Below, piece by piece: positions 52,752 to 61,151 of a stretch of DNA of 64,000 nucleotides. Within the stretch, counting starts at the first letter, position 1. Every line of letters starts with the position of its first letter. The translations under genes were made by a program, and so were the position numbers. The notes beneath the pieces are model-generated. The model made no database searches, was not told the DNA's origin, and saw only the letters and a program-made list of their open reading frames with translations. The stretch lies in assembly GCA_041905525.1 (NCBI GenBank), contig JAYRKY010000019.1, forward strand, positions 1 through 64,000, in the 5' to 3' direction. The DNA is from SHVO01 sp041905525 (lineage in GTDB: Bacteria; Pseudomonadota; Alphaproteobacteria; Rhodospirillales; Rhodospirillaceae).

Positions 52752-54608
52752 ATGGCGTTCCCGCCGAATTTCCTCGACGATATTCGGGCCCGGTTGCCGG
52801 TCTCTTCGGTGGTCGGGCGCCGTGTGCGCCTGATCAAGCGCGGACGGGAATATGTCGGCCTGTCGCCGTTCTCGAATGAGAAGACGCCGTCCTTCACCGT
52901 GAATGACGAGAAGGGCTTCTATCACTGCTTTTCGACCCAAGAGCACGGCGACATCTTCACCTTCCTGATGAAGACGCAGAACCTGTCGTTCGTCGAAGCC
53001 GTGGAACGGTTGGCTGAAGACGCGGGCCTGGAAATGCCGCGCGCGACTCCGCAGGAGGCCGCGGAGGCGGCGCGCGAAACCCAGCTTCGCGAGGCGGCCG
53101 AGGCGGGCTGCGCGTTCTTTGAACAGATGTTGCAGGCTCCCGAAGGGCGCCACGCCCTCGAGTACCTGCGCAACCGCGGCCTCAGCGATGCCACCATCAA
53201 GCGCTTCCGGCTCGGTTACGCGCCGAACGGAAATCTCCTCAAGACCAAGCTCACCGCGCGCGGGGTGAAAGAAGATCTGCTGCTCGACGTACGACTCGTC
53301 TCCCCCGGGAAAGAGGGGCGTGAGTCCTTCGACTTTTTTCGCGATCGGGTGATGTTTCCGATTCTGGACATGCGCGGCCGCCCCGTGGCCTTCGGGGGGC
53401 GCGTCATGGGCGAGGGCGAGCCCAAATACCTGAACTCGCCGGACACCCCGCTCTTTCACAAAGGCCAGATGCTCTACAACTTCTCCCTTGCCCGGGCGGC
53501 GGCGGGAGACAAACGCGAAGTCATCGTCGCCGAAGGCTATATGGACGTGATCGGCCTTTCGCAGGCCGGATTCACGCACGCCGTCGCGCCGCTCGGAACG
53601 GCCATGACCGAAGGCCAGCTTGCGATCCTTTGGCGCCTCGCGCCGGAGCCGATCCTGTGTTTCGACGGCGACCGCGCCGGACGGGCAGCGGCGCTGCGGG
53701 CGGCCGAGCGGGCGCTGCCTCTTCTGAAACCGGGCCTTTCGCTCCGGTTTGCCATGATGCCCGCCGGGAAGGACCCGGACGACATCTGCCGTCGGGAGGG
53801 CGCCGAGGCCATGCAAGCGGTCCTGTCGGCCGCTATTCCGCTTTCCGAGGTGGTCTGGCAGCAGCTTCTGGCGCAGAACCCCGCCGACACCCCGGAGCGC
53901 CGGGCCGGCCTGGAGCGCGCGGCGCAGGCCAAAGCCGGCGTGATCGCCGACGAAAGTGTGCAGGCGCAGTACCGGCAGCTGTTCAGGAACCGTCTGTTTG
54001 AGTTGTTTCGAGCTCCTCGCCCGACGTTCGGCGGGGGCGCGGGCGGCAAAGGGAAGGGTTTCCGCCCCGCCCAGGGTCAAAAAGGATCGACTCCGGGCCG
54101 GTTCGCCGGATTCCCTGCGCCGCGGGCGTCGGGAGACCCTGACTCGGCGCGCAAAGTGCGCGAGCGCATCCTGCTTGCTACCCTGCTGACCCACCCGGAT
54201 ATTTTCGACCATGTGGAAGAGCGGTTGGGGCGCATGGACTTCGCCGACTCGCGCCTTGACTTGCTGCGCCAAACCGCATTAATCCACGTCGCCCAAGACC
54301 CAGAGCTTGATTTCGGCGGTCTTCAGGCCCACCTAGCCACTGTAGGGTTTGCCGCCGAACTCGAAACTCTATTGAATTCAAATACTTATGTGCACGCGGG
54401 CTTCGCCCGTCCAACGGCACCCAAAGAGCAAGCGATCAATGGGTGGGATCATACGTTTGCTCTATGCCAGCGGGCGGACTTAGAAGCTGATCTCAGGCGG
54501 GCGGAATTGGAACTGGCGGAGAACCCCTCGGAGCAAGCTTTCGCGGTGTTTGAGGCCCTGCAACGGCAGGTCCGCCCACCTGGAGACGAGGACAGCGACG
54601 AACTTTGA
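52752..54608 (+). CDS. dnaG: DNA primase
   Basis: A 618-residue primase. The N-terminal zinc-ribbon position reads GLSPFSNEKTPSFTVNDEKGFYHCFSTQEHGD; the usual CPFH and HCFGCGAHGD ligands are replaced except one Cys, a degeneration known in alphaproteobacteria. The TOPRIM domain is intact (VIVAEGYMDVIGLSQAGF; LCFDGDRAGRAAALRA). A Gly-rich linker at about 425 precedes the helicase-binding C-terminal domain. It lies in the yqeY-dnaG-rpoD macromolecular synthesis block. Confidence 0.96.
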   Translation: MAFPPNFLDDIRARLPVSSVVGRRVRLIKRGREYVGLSPFSNEKTPSFTVNDEKGFYHCFSTQEHGDIFTFLMKTQNLSFVEAVERLAEDAGLEMPRATPQEAAEAARETQLREAAEAGCAFFEQMLQAPEGRHALEYLRNRGLSDATIKRFRLGYAPNGNLLKTKLTARGVKEDLLLDVRLVSPGKEGRESFDFFRDRVMFPILDMRGRPVAFGGRVMGEGEPKYLNSPDTPLFHKGQMLYNFSLARAAAGDKREVIVAEGYMDVIGLSQAGFTHAVAPLGTAMTEGQLAILWRLAPEPILCFDGDRAGRAAALRAAERALPLLKPGLSLRFAMMPAGKDPDDICRREGAEAMQAVLSAAIPLSEVVWQQLLAQNPADTPERRAGLERAAQAKAGVIADESVQAQYRQLFRNRLFELFRAPRPTFGGGAGGKGKGFRPAQGQKGSTPGRFAGFPAPRASGDPDSARKVRERILLATLLTHPDIFDHVEERLGRMDFADSRLDLLRQTALIHVAQDPELDFGGLQAHLATVGFAAELETLLNSNTYVHAGFARPTAPKEQAINGWDHTFALCQRADLEADLRRAELELAENPSEQAFAVFEALQRQVRPPGDEDSDEL

Positions 54609-54689
54609 GATCGGCAGACCAATTATCGTAAAACAAAGGCACACGGCGAACGGCCGGCAGAATCACCGGCGGCAGTTTCGCGTGGAGTT

Positions 54690-57062
54690 ATGGGTGTAGC
54701 GATGGCGGCGAAAGCCTCCCCGAAGTCAGCAAAACAATCCGCGAAGGCAGGCAAGGCGTCCGCAAAGGCGCCGGCGAAGTCGGCGTCAAAGCCCGCCGCG
54801 AAGCCTGCCGCCAAACCCGCGGCGAAGTCTGCACCGGTAAAGTCCGCGCCCGCAAAACCGGCGGCCAAGTCGGCCGCCCCATCAAAAATGCCGGAGAAAC
54901 CTGCGGCGGCGAAAGCCGCGGCGGCGAAGCCGGCACCGGTCAAAGCGCCCCCCGCGCCCGTGGCCGGCAAAAAGCCCCAGGAAGGTATGAAGTTAAATCC
55001 CAAAGCTAAAGCGCCCGGCGAAGAGGCGAAGGAAGAAGGCGCGGCTCCCGCGGCGCCCGGCGATAGCCCGTTGCTCGATTCGACGAACGCGTCCGTTAAG
55101 AAGCTCATCGCGAAAGCGAAAGAGCGCGGTTACATCACGTACGACGAACTGAACGCCGCTCTGCCGTCCGAGGAGATGACCTCCGAGCAGATCGAAGACA
55201 CGATGTCGATGCTGTCCGAGATGGGCATCAACGTCGTTGAAGGCGAAGAACAGGACGCCGAGGAAGGCGCTGAAGCTGCCGACGGCGAAGCGAAATCGGA
55301 AGCCTATAGCGGCGGCAACATCGACGAAGACGATGTCGGCCGCACCGATGACCCGGTGCGCATGTACTTGCGCGAAATGGGGTCGGTGGAACTTCTGTCG
55401 CGCGAAGGCGAAATCGCCATCGCAAAGCGCATCGAAGCCGGCCGCGAAATGATGATCGGCGGGATTTGCGAAAGCCCGATCACGATTCGGTCGCTGCTGG
55501 CGTGGCACGACGCGCTGCAGGACGGAAAGATGCTGCTGCGCGACATCATCGATCTCGACGCCACCTATGGCGCGGGTTCGAGCGATCTCGCATCCGATGC
55601 CGACCTCGAAGTCGACGTTGTCTCTGAACCGGCCGACGGCGAAGAAGCGGAAGGCGGAGCAAAACGTCCGGCGCCCGCCAATGGCGGCGCTCGTCCGGCC
55701 CCGGCCGCCCCGGCGCCCGGTGCTGCGGCTCCCGCCGCCGGCGCCGCTCCGGGCATCCCCGGACAAGCGTCCATGGACGAGAGCGACGAAGCGGCCGTCT
55801 CCCTCGCGGCGATGGAAGCGCAGTTGATGCCGCAGGTTCTCGAAGCTTTCGAGAAGATCGCGGCGACGTACAACAAGCTCAAAAAATCTCAGGAATCACG
55901 TCTCGTCACGCTGCAGCAGGGCCAGGAGATCGACAAGACCGTCGAGCGCCGGTTCCAGAAGCTGAAGCTGGAACTCGTCGAGTTGATGGAAGCGGTGCAT
56001 CTCAACAATGCCCGTATCGAAGGCCTTGTCGAGCAGATGAACGAGCTGAACCGCAAGCTGCTCGGGCTTGAGGGCCAGATTCTGCGCTACGCGCTGAAAT
56101 GCAAAATCAAGCGCGAGGAGTTCCTGGACGAATACTACAACAGCGAGCTCGATCCGAAGTGGGTGGCTCGCGTCCAGAAGCTGACGACCAAGGGCTGGAA
56201 AGAATTCGCCACGAAGTATCAGCCGATGATCGAAGATCTGCGTGCGCAGATCTCCGCCATCGCCGGGGAAGCGGGCGTTTCGATCGCCGAGTTCCGCCGC
56301 ATCGTGAATACGGTGCAGAAGGGTGAACGCGAGGCGTCGCGCGCGAAGAAGGAAATGATCGAGGCCAACCTGCGCCTTGTCATTTCGATCGCGAAGAAAT
56401 ACACCAACCGCGGCCTGCAGTTCCTCGATCTCATCCAGGAAGGCAACATCGGCCTGATGAAGGCGGTGGATAAGTTCGAATACCGCCGCGGCTACAAGTT
56501 CTCGACCTATGCGACGTGGTGGATCCGTCAGGCGATCACGCGCTCGATCGCCGACCAGGCGCGCACGATCCGCATTCCCGTGCACATGATCGAGACCATC
56601 AACAAGCTGGTGCGCACCAGCCGCCAGATGCTGCACGAAATCGGCCGCGAGCCGACGCCGGAAGAATTGGCGGAAAAGCTGCAGATGCCGCTGGAGAAGG
56701 TGCGCAAGGTTCTGAAGATCGCGAAGGAACCGATCTCCCTCGAAACGCCGATCGGCGACGAGGAAGACAGCCACCTCGGCGACTTCATCGAAGACAAGAA
56801 CGCGGTGCAGCCGCTCGACGCCGCCATCCACGGCAATTTGCGCGAAACCACGACGCGCGTGCTGGCAAGCCTCACGGCGCGCGAAGAACGCGTGCTGCGC
56901 ATGCGCTTCGGCATCGGCATGAACACCGACCATACGCTCGAAGAAGTTGGACAGCAGTTCTCGGTGACGCGCGAGCGAATACGCCAGATCGAAGCCAAGG
57001 CCTTGCGCAAGCTGAAGCACCCCAGCCGGTCGCGTAAGCTGCGCAGCTTCCTCGACAACTGA
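54690..57062 (+). CDS. rpoD: Primary sigma factor RpoD with a long Lys/Ala/Pro N-terminal tail
   Basis: 790 residues, longer than the usual 610-680. Residues 1-~100 are a basic Ala/Lys/Pro-rich tail (repeats such as KPAAKPAAKPAAK) before sigma region 1.1 (KKLIAKAKERGYITYDELNAAL). Regions 1.2 (DDPVRMYLREMGSVELLSREGE), 2 (NLRLVISIAKKYTNRGLQFLDLIQEGNIGLMKAV; YATWWIRQAITRSI), 3 and 4 (EVGQQFSVTRERIRQIEAKALRKL) are complete. A second low-complexity Ala/Pro insert (~325-360) lies in the non-conserved region. ATG 54690 follows GGAG closely; ATG 54702 is an alternative. Confidence 0.97.
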   Translation: MGVAMAAKASPKSAKQSAKAGKASAKAPAKSASKPAAKPAAKPAAKSAPVKSAPAKPAAKSAAPSKMPEKPAAAKAAAAKPAPVKAPPAPVAGKKPQEGMKLNPKAKAPGEEAKEEGAAPAAPGDSPLLDSTNASVKKLIAKAKERGYITYDELNAALPSEEMTSEQIEDTMSMLSEMGINVVEGEEQDAEEGAEAADGEAKSEAYSGGNIDEDDVGRTDDPVRMYLREMGSVELLSREGEIAIAKRIEAGREMMIGGICESPITIRSLLAWHDALQDGKMLLRDIIDLDATYGAGSSDLASDADLEVDVVSEPADGEEAEGGAKRPAPANGGARPAPAAPAPGAAAPAAGAAPGIPGQASMDESDEAAVSLAAMEAQLMPQVLEAFEKIAATYNKLKKSQESRLVTLQQGQEIDKTVERRFQKLKLELVELMEAVHLNNARIEGLVEQMNELNRKLLGLEGQILRYALKCKIKREEFLDEYYNSELDPKWVARVQKLTTKGWKEFATKYQPMIEDLRAQISAIAGEAGVSIAEFRRIVNTVQKGEREASRAKKEMIEANLRLVISIAKKYTNRGLQFLDLIQEGNIGLMKAVDKFEYRRGYKFSTYATWWIRQAITRSIADQARTIRIPVHMIETINKLVRTSRQMLHEIGREPTPEELAEKLQMPLEKVRKVLKIAKEPISLETPIGDEEDSHLGDFIEDKNAVQPLDAAIHGNLRETTTRVLASLTAREERVLRMRFGIGMNTDHTLEEVGQQFSVTRERIRQIEAKALRKLKHPSRSRKLRSFLDN

Positions 57063-57084
57063 GATCGGAAGCGGATAAAGACCA

Positions 57085-57116
57085 AATGGCCGGCGCCCAA
57101 ACGCCGGCCATTTTGT
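57085..57116 (+). terminator. Terminator of rpoD
   Basis: AATGGCCGGCG pairs perfectly with CGCCGGCCATT around a 6-base loop, followed by TTG and TTT. Confidence 0.88.
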
Positions 57117-57162
57117 TTGCGGAAGACGCGGCGCCCAACGTGCGCCGCGGACAGGAAAGGTG

Positions 57163-57239
57163 GGGCCTGTAGCTCAATTGGTTAGAGCAGGCCGCTCATA
57201 ACGGTCTGGTTGCAGGTTCAAGTCCTGCCGGGCCCACCA
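57163..57239 (+). tRNA. tRNA-Ile2 (anticodon CAU, lysidine type)
   Basis: A complete 77-base cloverleaf with encoded CCA. The acceptor GGGCCTG pairs with CGGGCCC. The D arm is GCTC/GAGC. The anticodon stem GGCCG/CGGTC holds loop CTCATAA with anticodon CAT. The GAGCAGGC...GGTTCAAGTCC pattern resembles tRNA-Ile2 more than elongator tRNA-Met; C34 would be changed to lysidine by TilS to read AUA. Its 3' end is the likely attachment site of the following island. Confidence 0.92.
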
Positions 57240-57250
57240 ATCTTTCAAGG

Positions 57251-57303
57251 ACTTACGGCGCTCGCCGATTTTCGAGGAGCGCCGTAAGTGCACCGTAAGT
57301 GCA
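57251..57303. repeat. Inverted and tandem CCGTAAGT repeats next to the tRNA (att-flank)
   Basis: ACTTACGGCGCTC (57251-57263) is an exact inverted repeat of GAGCGCCGTAAGT (57277-57289). CCGTAAGTGCA then occurs twice in perfect tandem (57282-57292, 57293-57303). Three copies of the same core within 55 bases of the tRNA 3' end fit recombinase or excisionase binding sites at an island end. Function is inferred. Confidence 0.6.
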
Positions 57304-57430
57304 AGTTTGATCGCTGGACGTTCTTGGTCCTGCCGGGATGCTTCTAGGCGAAAAGCTCATTCACGTCGGTAAACCGGCGAGAGTGGCGTACCCGCCTCTC
57401 TGCCGAAAAGCCTTCTTCAATGGTGAGGTC

Positions 57431-58546
57431 ATGAAGCAGATCATTAAGGGAGCGATGTACGACACCGATAAGGCTAAGCATATCGCGCGCGGCGACCACG
57501 ACAGCGATCTCTCGGATGCCTCCTGGCATCTCTATCAAACGCCTGGCGGCGTCTTTTTTGAGGCGATTTACGGCCATGATGGAGCGCCGGAAGGCATCAA
57601 AGTTCTTACACAAGAGGAAGCTCGGAAGTTTCTCGAGATAAACGACATCGACAAGCTGGAAGAGTATTTCGGTCCGATGCCCCAACCCCAAGCCGACACC
57701 ATCACGGAAGTCACCCGGAGGGCTATCATCGATCAGATCACGGCTGGCGAAATTCAATGGTCGGGCCGCCTTCCGGACGACGACTTTCTCTCTCGGCTAT
57801 ACGATCTATCGTCAATGCCTTCACATGATCCCCGCTACTCGAACGCGGCCGGTGATATCTACAAGCACTGTGTTCTCAACACCGATTGGTCGGCGGATTG
57901 GGTCTTCTTCGACGAACGTTTTCGCTTGCTAGAAGCAGGAGACGCGGAGTTTCTAAAATTCCTTTGTGAAACCCTGCATCCCGTGGTGCGTCCGAGCGGC
58001 GAGCAAGCGGCCCAGATACTTGCGATCTACAATGAGGAACTGGCCAAAGACGGATGGGAACTTACCGAGATCAAAAAAATTTCCGGTAAATCCATTTTTG
58101 GGGCGCGCAAAATCGGAAGTCGCGCCGTCATTTTTGATGAGCCCACCGGCTGGCAGAAGGTTGATCGCCAACTCCAGGAGGTACGTTCACGACTGGATAC
58201 GGCGCAGTCTGAAGAACAATTCCAAGCTGTAGGGCTGCTTTGCCGGGAGGCTTTGATTTCTGCTGCTCAGGAAGTTTACGACGCTCCCAAGTACCCCATC
58301 ACGGATGTCGAGAAAGTAAGCCCTACCGATGGGAAACGCATGTTAGGCGCAATCTTTGATGTTGAGTTCAAGGGAAACGCCAACGAAGAGGCGCGGAAAC
58401 ACGCGCGGGCCGCCGTAGATTTTGCCGTGGCCCTCCAGCACAAACGCACAGCCAATTTCAGATCGGCGGCGTTGTGTGCTGAGGCAACCCATTCCGTCGT
58501 GAACATGCTGGCGATCGTGACGGGGCGGCGGGGAAGGCCCCTGTAA
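57431..58546 (+). CDS. AbiJ-NTD3-like accessory protein (putative abortive-infection type)
   Basis: 371 residues. Residues 1-~75 (MKQIIKGAMYDTDKAKHIARG; LYQTPGGVFFEAIYG) form a small beta-rich module common in mobile elements. Residues ~115-215 (DDDFLSRLYDLSSMPSHDPRYSNAAGDI; NTDWSADWVFFDERFRLLEAGDAEFLKFLCETLHPVVRP) resemble the AbiJ N-terminal domain 3. The C-terminal ~120 residues are helical (HARAAVDFAVALQHKRTANFRSAALCAEATHSVVNMLAI), possibly HEPN-like, but a clear R-x4-6-H motif was not found. ATG 57431 has GAGG just upstream. The antiphage role is inferred from domain and context. Confidence 0.6.
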   Translation: MKQIIKGAMYDTDKAKHIARGDHDSDLSDASWHLYQTPGGVFFEAIYGHDGAPEGIKVLTQEEARKFLEINDIDKLEEYFGPMPQPQADTITEVTRRAIIDQITAGEIQWSGRLPDDDFLSRLYDLSSMPSHDPRYSNAAGDIYKHCVLNTDWSADWVFFDERFRLLEAGDAEFLKFLCETLHPVVRPSGEQAAQILAIYNEELAKDGWELTEIKKISGKSIFGARKIGSRAVIFDEPTGWQKVDRQLQEVRSRLDTAQSEEQFQAVGLLCREALISAAQEVYDAPKYPITDVEKVSPTDGKRMLGAIFDVEFKGNANEEARKHARAAVDFAVALQHKRTANFRSAALCAEATHSVVNMLAIVTGRRGRPL

Positions 58547-58689
58547 TCCGGCCTCTCCGCCTTCCGGGCCCCGGGCCCCGGTTTTCACGGAAAAAACATC
58601 GGCATTCCCCACCTGTTTAGTTGCGGCGAAGGGGATTTCCTCGCGGGTAAATGAATTTCTGTAATTACTTCAATGCATTACCAACGCCC

Positions 58690-58718
58690 TTGAATGTCTG
58701 AAAATAACACATTATATA
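58690..58718 (+). promoter_or_regulatory. Sigma-70-type promoter of the ACP-XRE-ImmA-peptidase-TS operon
   Basis: TTGAAT (58690-58695), 17 bases, TATATA (58713-58718), about 33 bases before the first gene. TTCG-N8-CGAA just downstream could be an operator for the XRE protein. The rest of the spacer 58547-58751 shows no gene. Confidence 0.7.
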
Positions 58719-58751
58719 CTTCGTTAGTCGTCGAAAGACACGGGAGTTGAA

Positions 58752-59090
58752 ATGGCAGTCACAACCCTCGCAAAACCAGCTGTCGCAGCTTTTCCCGCCG
58801 CTGAAGTAGAGGCCGCTTTGCGGACAGAACTTTTGCAAACCATCGAGACCGAAGCCGCGATCCAAGGAATCGCACTTCCCACGGATGCTGCGGGCCAAGC
58901 GGCAGCATCAATCCAAATCGACTCACTTGTTGTAGTCGACATCATCCTTGCAGTTGAACCGCTTGTTGATTTCGAACTACCCGACAGCGTCGTGCGTGCG
59001 GGCGGGTATCGATCTGTCAATGAAGCGATAGGTCATTTGATGCCCGGAATCGCCAAAGAATGGCAGAAGCGAAAGGGAGGCAAGAAATGA
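58752..59090 (+). CDS. Small acyl-carrier-protein-like protein
   Basis: 112 residues. Residues ~52-100 fit the ACP fold: IDSLVVVDIILAVEPLVDFELPDSVVRAGGYRSVNEAIGHLM lines up with the ACP DSL-motif helix, the acidic helix II, the F-E-I-P turn and the final TVGDAI helix. S58 of D-S-L is in the phosphopantetheine position. GGGAG lies five bases before ATG 58752. The stop overlaps the XRE start (ATGA). There is no fatty-acid or polyketide enzyme nearby, so a carrier or regulatory role is open. The fold call rests on motif reading only. Confidence 0.6.
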   Translation: MAVTTLAKPAVAAFPAAEVEAALRTELLQTIETEAAIQGIALPTDAAGQAAASIQIDSLVVVDIILAVEPLVDFELPDSVVRAGGYRSVNEAIGHLMPGIAKEWQKRKGGKK

Positions 59091-59461
59091 CCGGCGCAAC
59101 GCTGAGGGAAGACAGAGACGAAGTTGAACGCCAGCGCCTAGGCGAAAGACTTCGGGAGGCTCGAAAATACCTCGGCCTCAAACAAGAAGAAGTCGCGACT
59201 TATCTTAAAATACAACGTACCGCGCTCACGGACATTGAGAGCGGACAGAGGCGAGTAGAGGCCATCGAACTCACCCGACTGGCAAAACTGTACAAGCAGC
59301 CTGTCAGCTACTTCACAGGGGAAGACGCCGAAGCATCGGCGCTTCCGGCATCGGTTGCGCACCTAGCGAGACAAGCGGCCGAGTTGTCAGACACCGACCG
59401 CGAAGAATTGGGGCGTTTCGCGGAGTACCTGCGCGCGCGCTCGAAAACGGGGCAGGAATAG
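59087..59461 (+). CDS. XRE-family transcriptional regulator
   Basis: A 124-residue protein with a helix-turn-helix at about 18-70 (RLREARKYLGLKQEEVATYLKIQRTALTDIESGQRRVEAIELTRLAKLY) and a helical tail (DREELGRFAEYLRARS). ATG 59087 follows AAAGGGAGG. It is coupled to the genes on both sides and precedes an ImmA/IrrE peptidase by 2 bases, the usual repressor/antirepressor pairing in mobile elements, where the peptidase cleaves the repressor. Confidence 0.9.
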   Translation: MTGATLREDRDEVERQRLGERLREARKYLGLKQEEVATYLKIQRTALTDIESGQRRVEAIELTRLAKLYKQPVSYFTGEDAEASALPASVAHLARQAAELSDTDREELGRFAEYLRARSKTGQE

Positions 59462-59463
59462 TC

Positions 59464-60474
59464 ATGGCGACTGATTATGCCGGCGCGGTCCGCAATGGCA
59501 CGATGGCTGCGGGCCGTCTTCTTCGCCAGATGGATGTGCGCGCCAGCATAGAGCGCCAGGGTGGAAACGTTGATGTCTTCGAAACGATGTTTCAGCTCAA
59601 CCTTCCGCTACTACTCCGTCCGCTTAAGGGGCTACTTGGCGCGTTCCTGCGCGAGCCAATTCCCGGTGCGTTGGTAACGACGGAAAGACCGCTGAGTATC
59701 CAGCGATTCACCGCTGCGCACGAGCTTGGCCATTTCTTTCTCAATCACGAGCCTAGCCTCGATGATGAAAAGTTCATCGGTCGGTCGCTCAAGACAACGC
59801 CCGTACAGGGTGATTTTCAGGAAACGGAAGCCGACGCATTTGCGGTCGGATTCCTGATGCCCCATTGGCTCGTTGGCTGGCACTGCGCCCGCCAAGGCTG
59901 GCACAAGGACGATCTGTCTAAACCGCTTGTCGTGTATCAATTGGCACTGCGGCTCGGCGTCAGCTATGAGGCCACGACACGGACATTGCAGCGGTACAAC
60001 TATCTATCCGTGTCTCAGGGACGTGCTCTTCGGAATATCGAGCCTCGCTCCTTGAAAGCTGAACTGTTGCGTGACTATCGGCCTGATAACTATCGCGGTG
60101 ATGTTTGGCTCCTCACAGAGCGCGATGCACAGATGCAGATCGATGGCAGCCGCAATGACTTGTTCGTCTTGCGCCTATACGAACATGCCGGTGGCGGCTA
60201 TCTCTGGAATTTGGACGAACTTCGCGCAAGCGGTTTTGTTGTTGTGCGCGACGGACGCGACTCCATTGACGCAGAAGGTGTGGGCAGCCCTGTTATCCGG
60301 CATGTTACGGCCAAGGTAGAAGAAGCACAGCGCGGCCAAGTATTGATCGATGAAAGCCGCCCTTGGGAAGCGGACGAACCTCTGACTCGGCTCATCTTGG
60401 ATTACGACCTTACCGGGCCGGAAGAAGAAGGATACTCCCGCGCTGAACGACGTCATCAGCTCGAGGCCGCATGA
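59464..60474 (+). CDS. ImmA/IrrE-family zinc metallopeptidase
   Basis: 336 residues. The zinc motif H86-E-L-G-H90 lies in FTAAHELGHFFLNHEPSLDDEK and the third ligand Glu in ETEADAFAVGFLMP (about E122). The C-terminal ~170 residues (WLLTERDAQMQIDGSRNDLFVLRLYEHAGGGYLWNLDEL) form an extra beta-rich domain that also occurs in larger ImmA/IrrE proteins. In ICEBs1 and Deinococcus, homologues cleave XRE regulators; the XRE gene upstream is the predicted target. The stop overlaps the next start (ATGA). Confidence 0.9.
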   Translation: MATDYAGAVRNGTMAAGRLLRQMDVRASIERQGGNVDVFETMFQLNLPLLLRPLKGLLGAFLREPIPGALVTTERPLSIQRFTAAHELGHFFLNHEPSLDDEKFIGRSLKTTPVQGDFQETEADAFAVGFLMPHWLVGWHCARQGWHKDDLSKPLVVYQLALRLGVSYEATTRTLQRYNYLSVSQGRALRNIEPRSLKAELLRDYRPDNYRGDVWLLTERDAQMQIDGSRNDLFVLRLYEHAGGGYLWNLDELRASGFVVVRDGRDSIDAEGVGSPVIRHVTAKVEEAQRGQVLIDESRPWEADEPLTRLILDYDLTGPEEEGYSRAERRHQLEAA

Positions 60475-61151
60475 TCGTCATCAAGAAGGATCTGCGCGCT
60501 CTCTTTGGTGCTGTGCGAAATCAGGGACAACGTCCTACTTGCCTTGCATTCGCAGCGAGCGACACACATGCGGCCCTTCGCAATCCTTGGGACCCGTTGT
60601 CCTGCGAGTATCTATTCTTCCATGCACAGCAACGAGCTGGGCGACCGAATCACGTTGGGGCGCTGTTGAAAACCGCCCTGGAGGTCCTGCGTGATGAAGG
60701 CCAACCTCGGGAAGCGAGTTGGGCTTATCTTCCGAAGATTCCGCCGGCGCCCTATGTCTGGCAGCCACCCAACGGTATTTCTCCCTTGTTCCGACGAAAC
60801 GGGCAGAGCGTGTCGAGTGCGTTTGGCACTATCGTTTCCGAACTGGACAAAGACCGCCCTGTCATTGTGCTCACAAGACTCTCCCATTCTTTCTACGTTC
60901 CCGACGCGAATGGCATAGTCGATCCCCCGGGGACGGAGATTCCAGATCCGACGCGCCGCCACGCCGTAGTTGCCGTCGGACATGGTGAGGTAAACAAGCA
61001 ACCCGCAATCCTGATCCGCAATAGCTGGGGACCCAAATGGGCCACGCAGGGTTACGGCTGGCTCACCGAGAATTTCCTGAAACCGCGCGTGTACGCCATC
61101 GCCATTCTGATGGAGGATTTGAGTGTATCTACCACTTCCGCCGCAGCCTGA
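60471..61151 (+). CDS. C1 (papain) family cysteine peptidase
   Basis: 226 residues, no signal peptide. The papain catalytic set is complete: Q18 and C24 in RNQGQRPTCLAFAAS, H164 in RRHAVVAVGHG, and N184 in ILIRNSWGPKWATQGYGWL. A cytoplasmic C1 peptidase directly coupled to an ImmA peptidase is unusual and suggests a proteolytic cascade or toxin-like effector. It overlaps the next gene by 29 bases. Confidence 0.88.
   Translation: MIVIKKDLRALFGAVRNQGQRPTCLAFAASDTHAALRNPWDPLSCEYLFFHAQQRAGRPNHVGALLKTALEVLRDEGQPREASWAYLPKIPPAPYVWQPPNGISPLFRRNGQSVSSAFGTIVSELDKDRPVIVLTRLSHSFYVPDANGIVDPPGTEIPDPTRRHAVVAVGHGEVNKQPAILIRNSWGPKWATQGYGWLTENFLKPRVYAIAILMEDLSVSTTSAAA

Noticed and set aside
52578..54272. 564-codon frame opposite dnaG
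   Set aside because: Shadow frame; dnaG motifs on the plus strand are continuous.
54710..55000. CRISPR-like or tandem DNA repeat in the rpoD 5' end
   Set aside because: The repetition reflects Lys/Ala/Pro codons in frame with rpoD, with no spacer-repeat structure.
57163..57239. tRNA read as elongator tRNA-Met(CAU)
   Set aside because: The CAU anticodon alone allows it, but acceptor, variable and T-arm sequence resemble tRNA-Ile2; still, a tRNA classifier should confirm.
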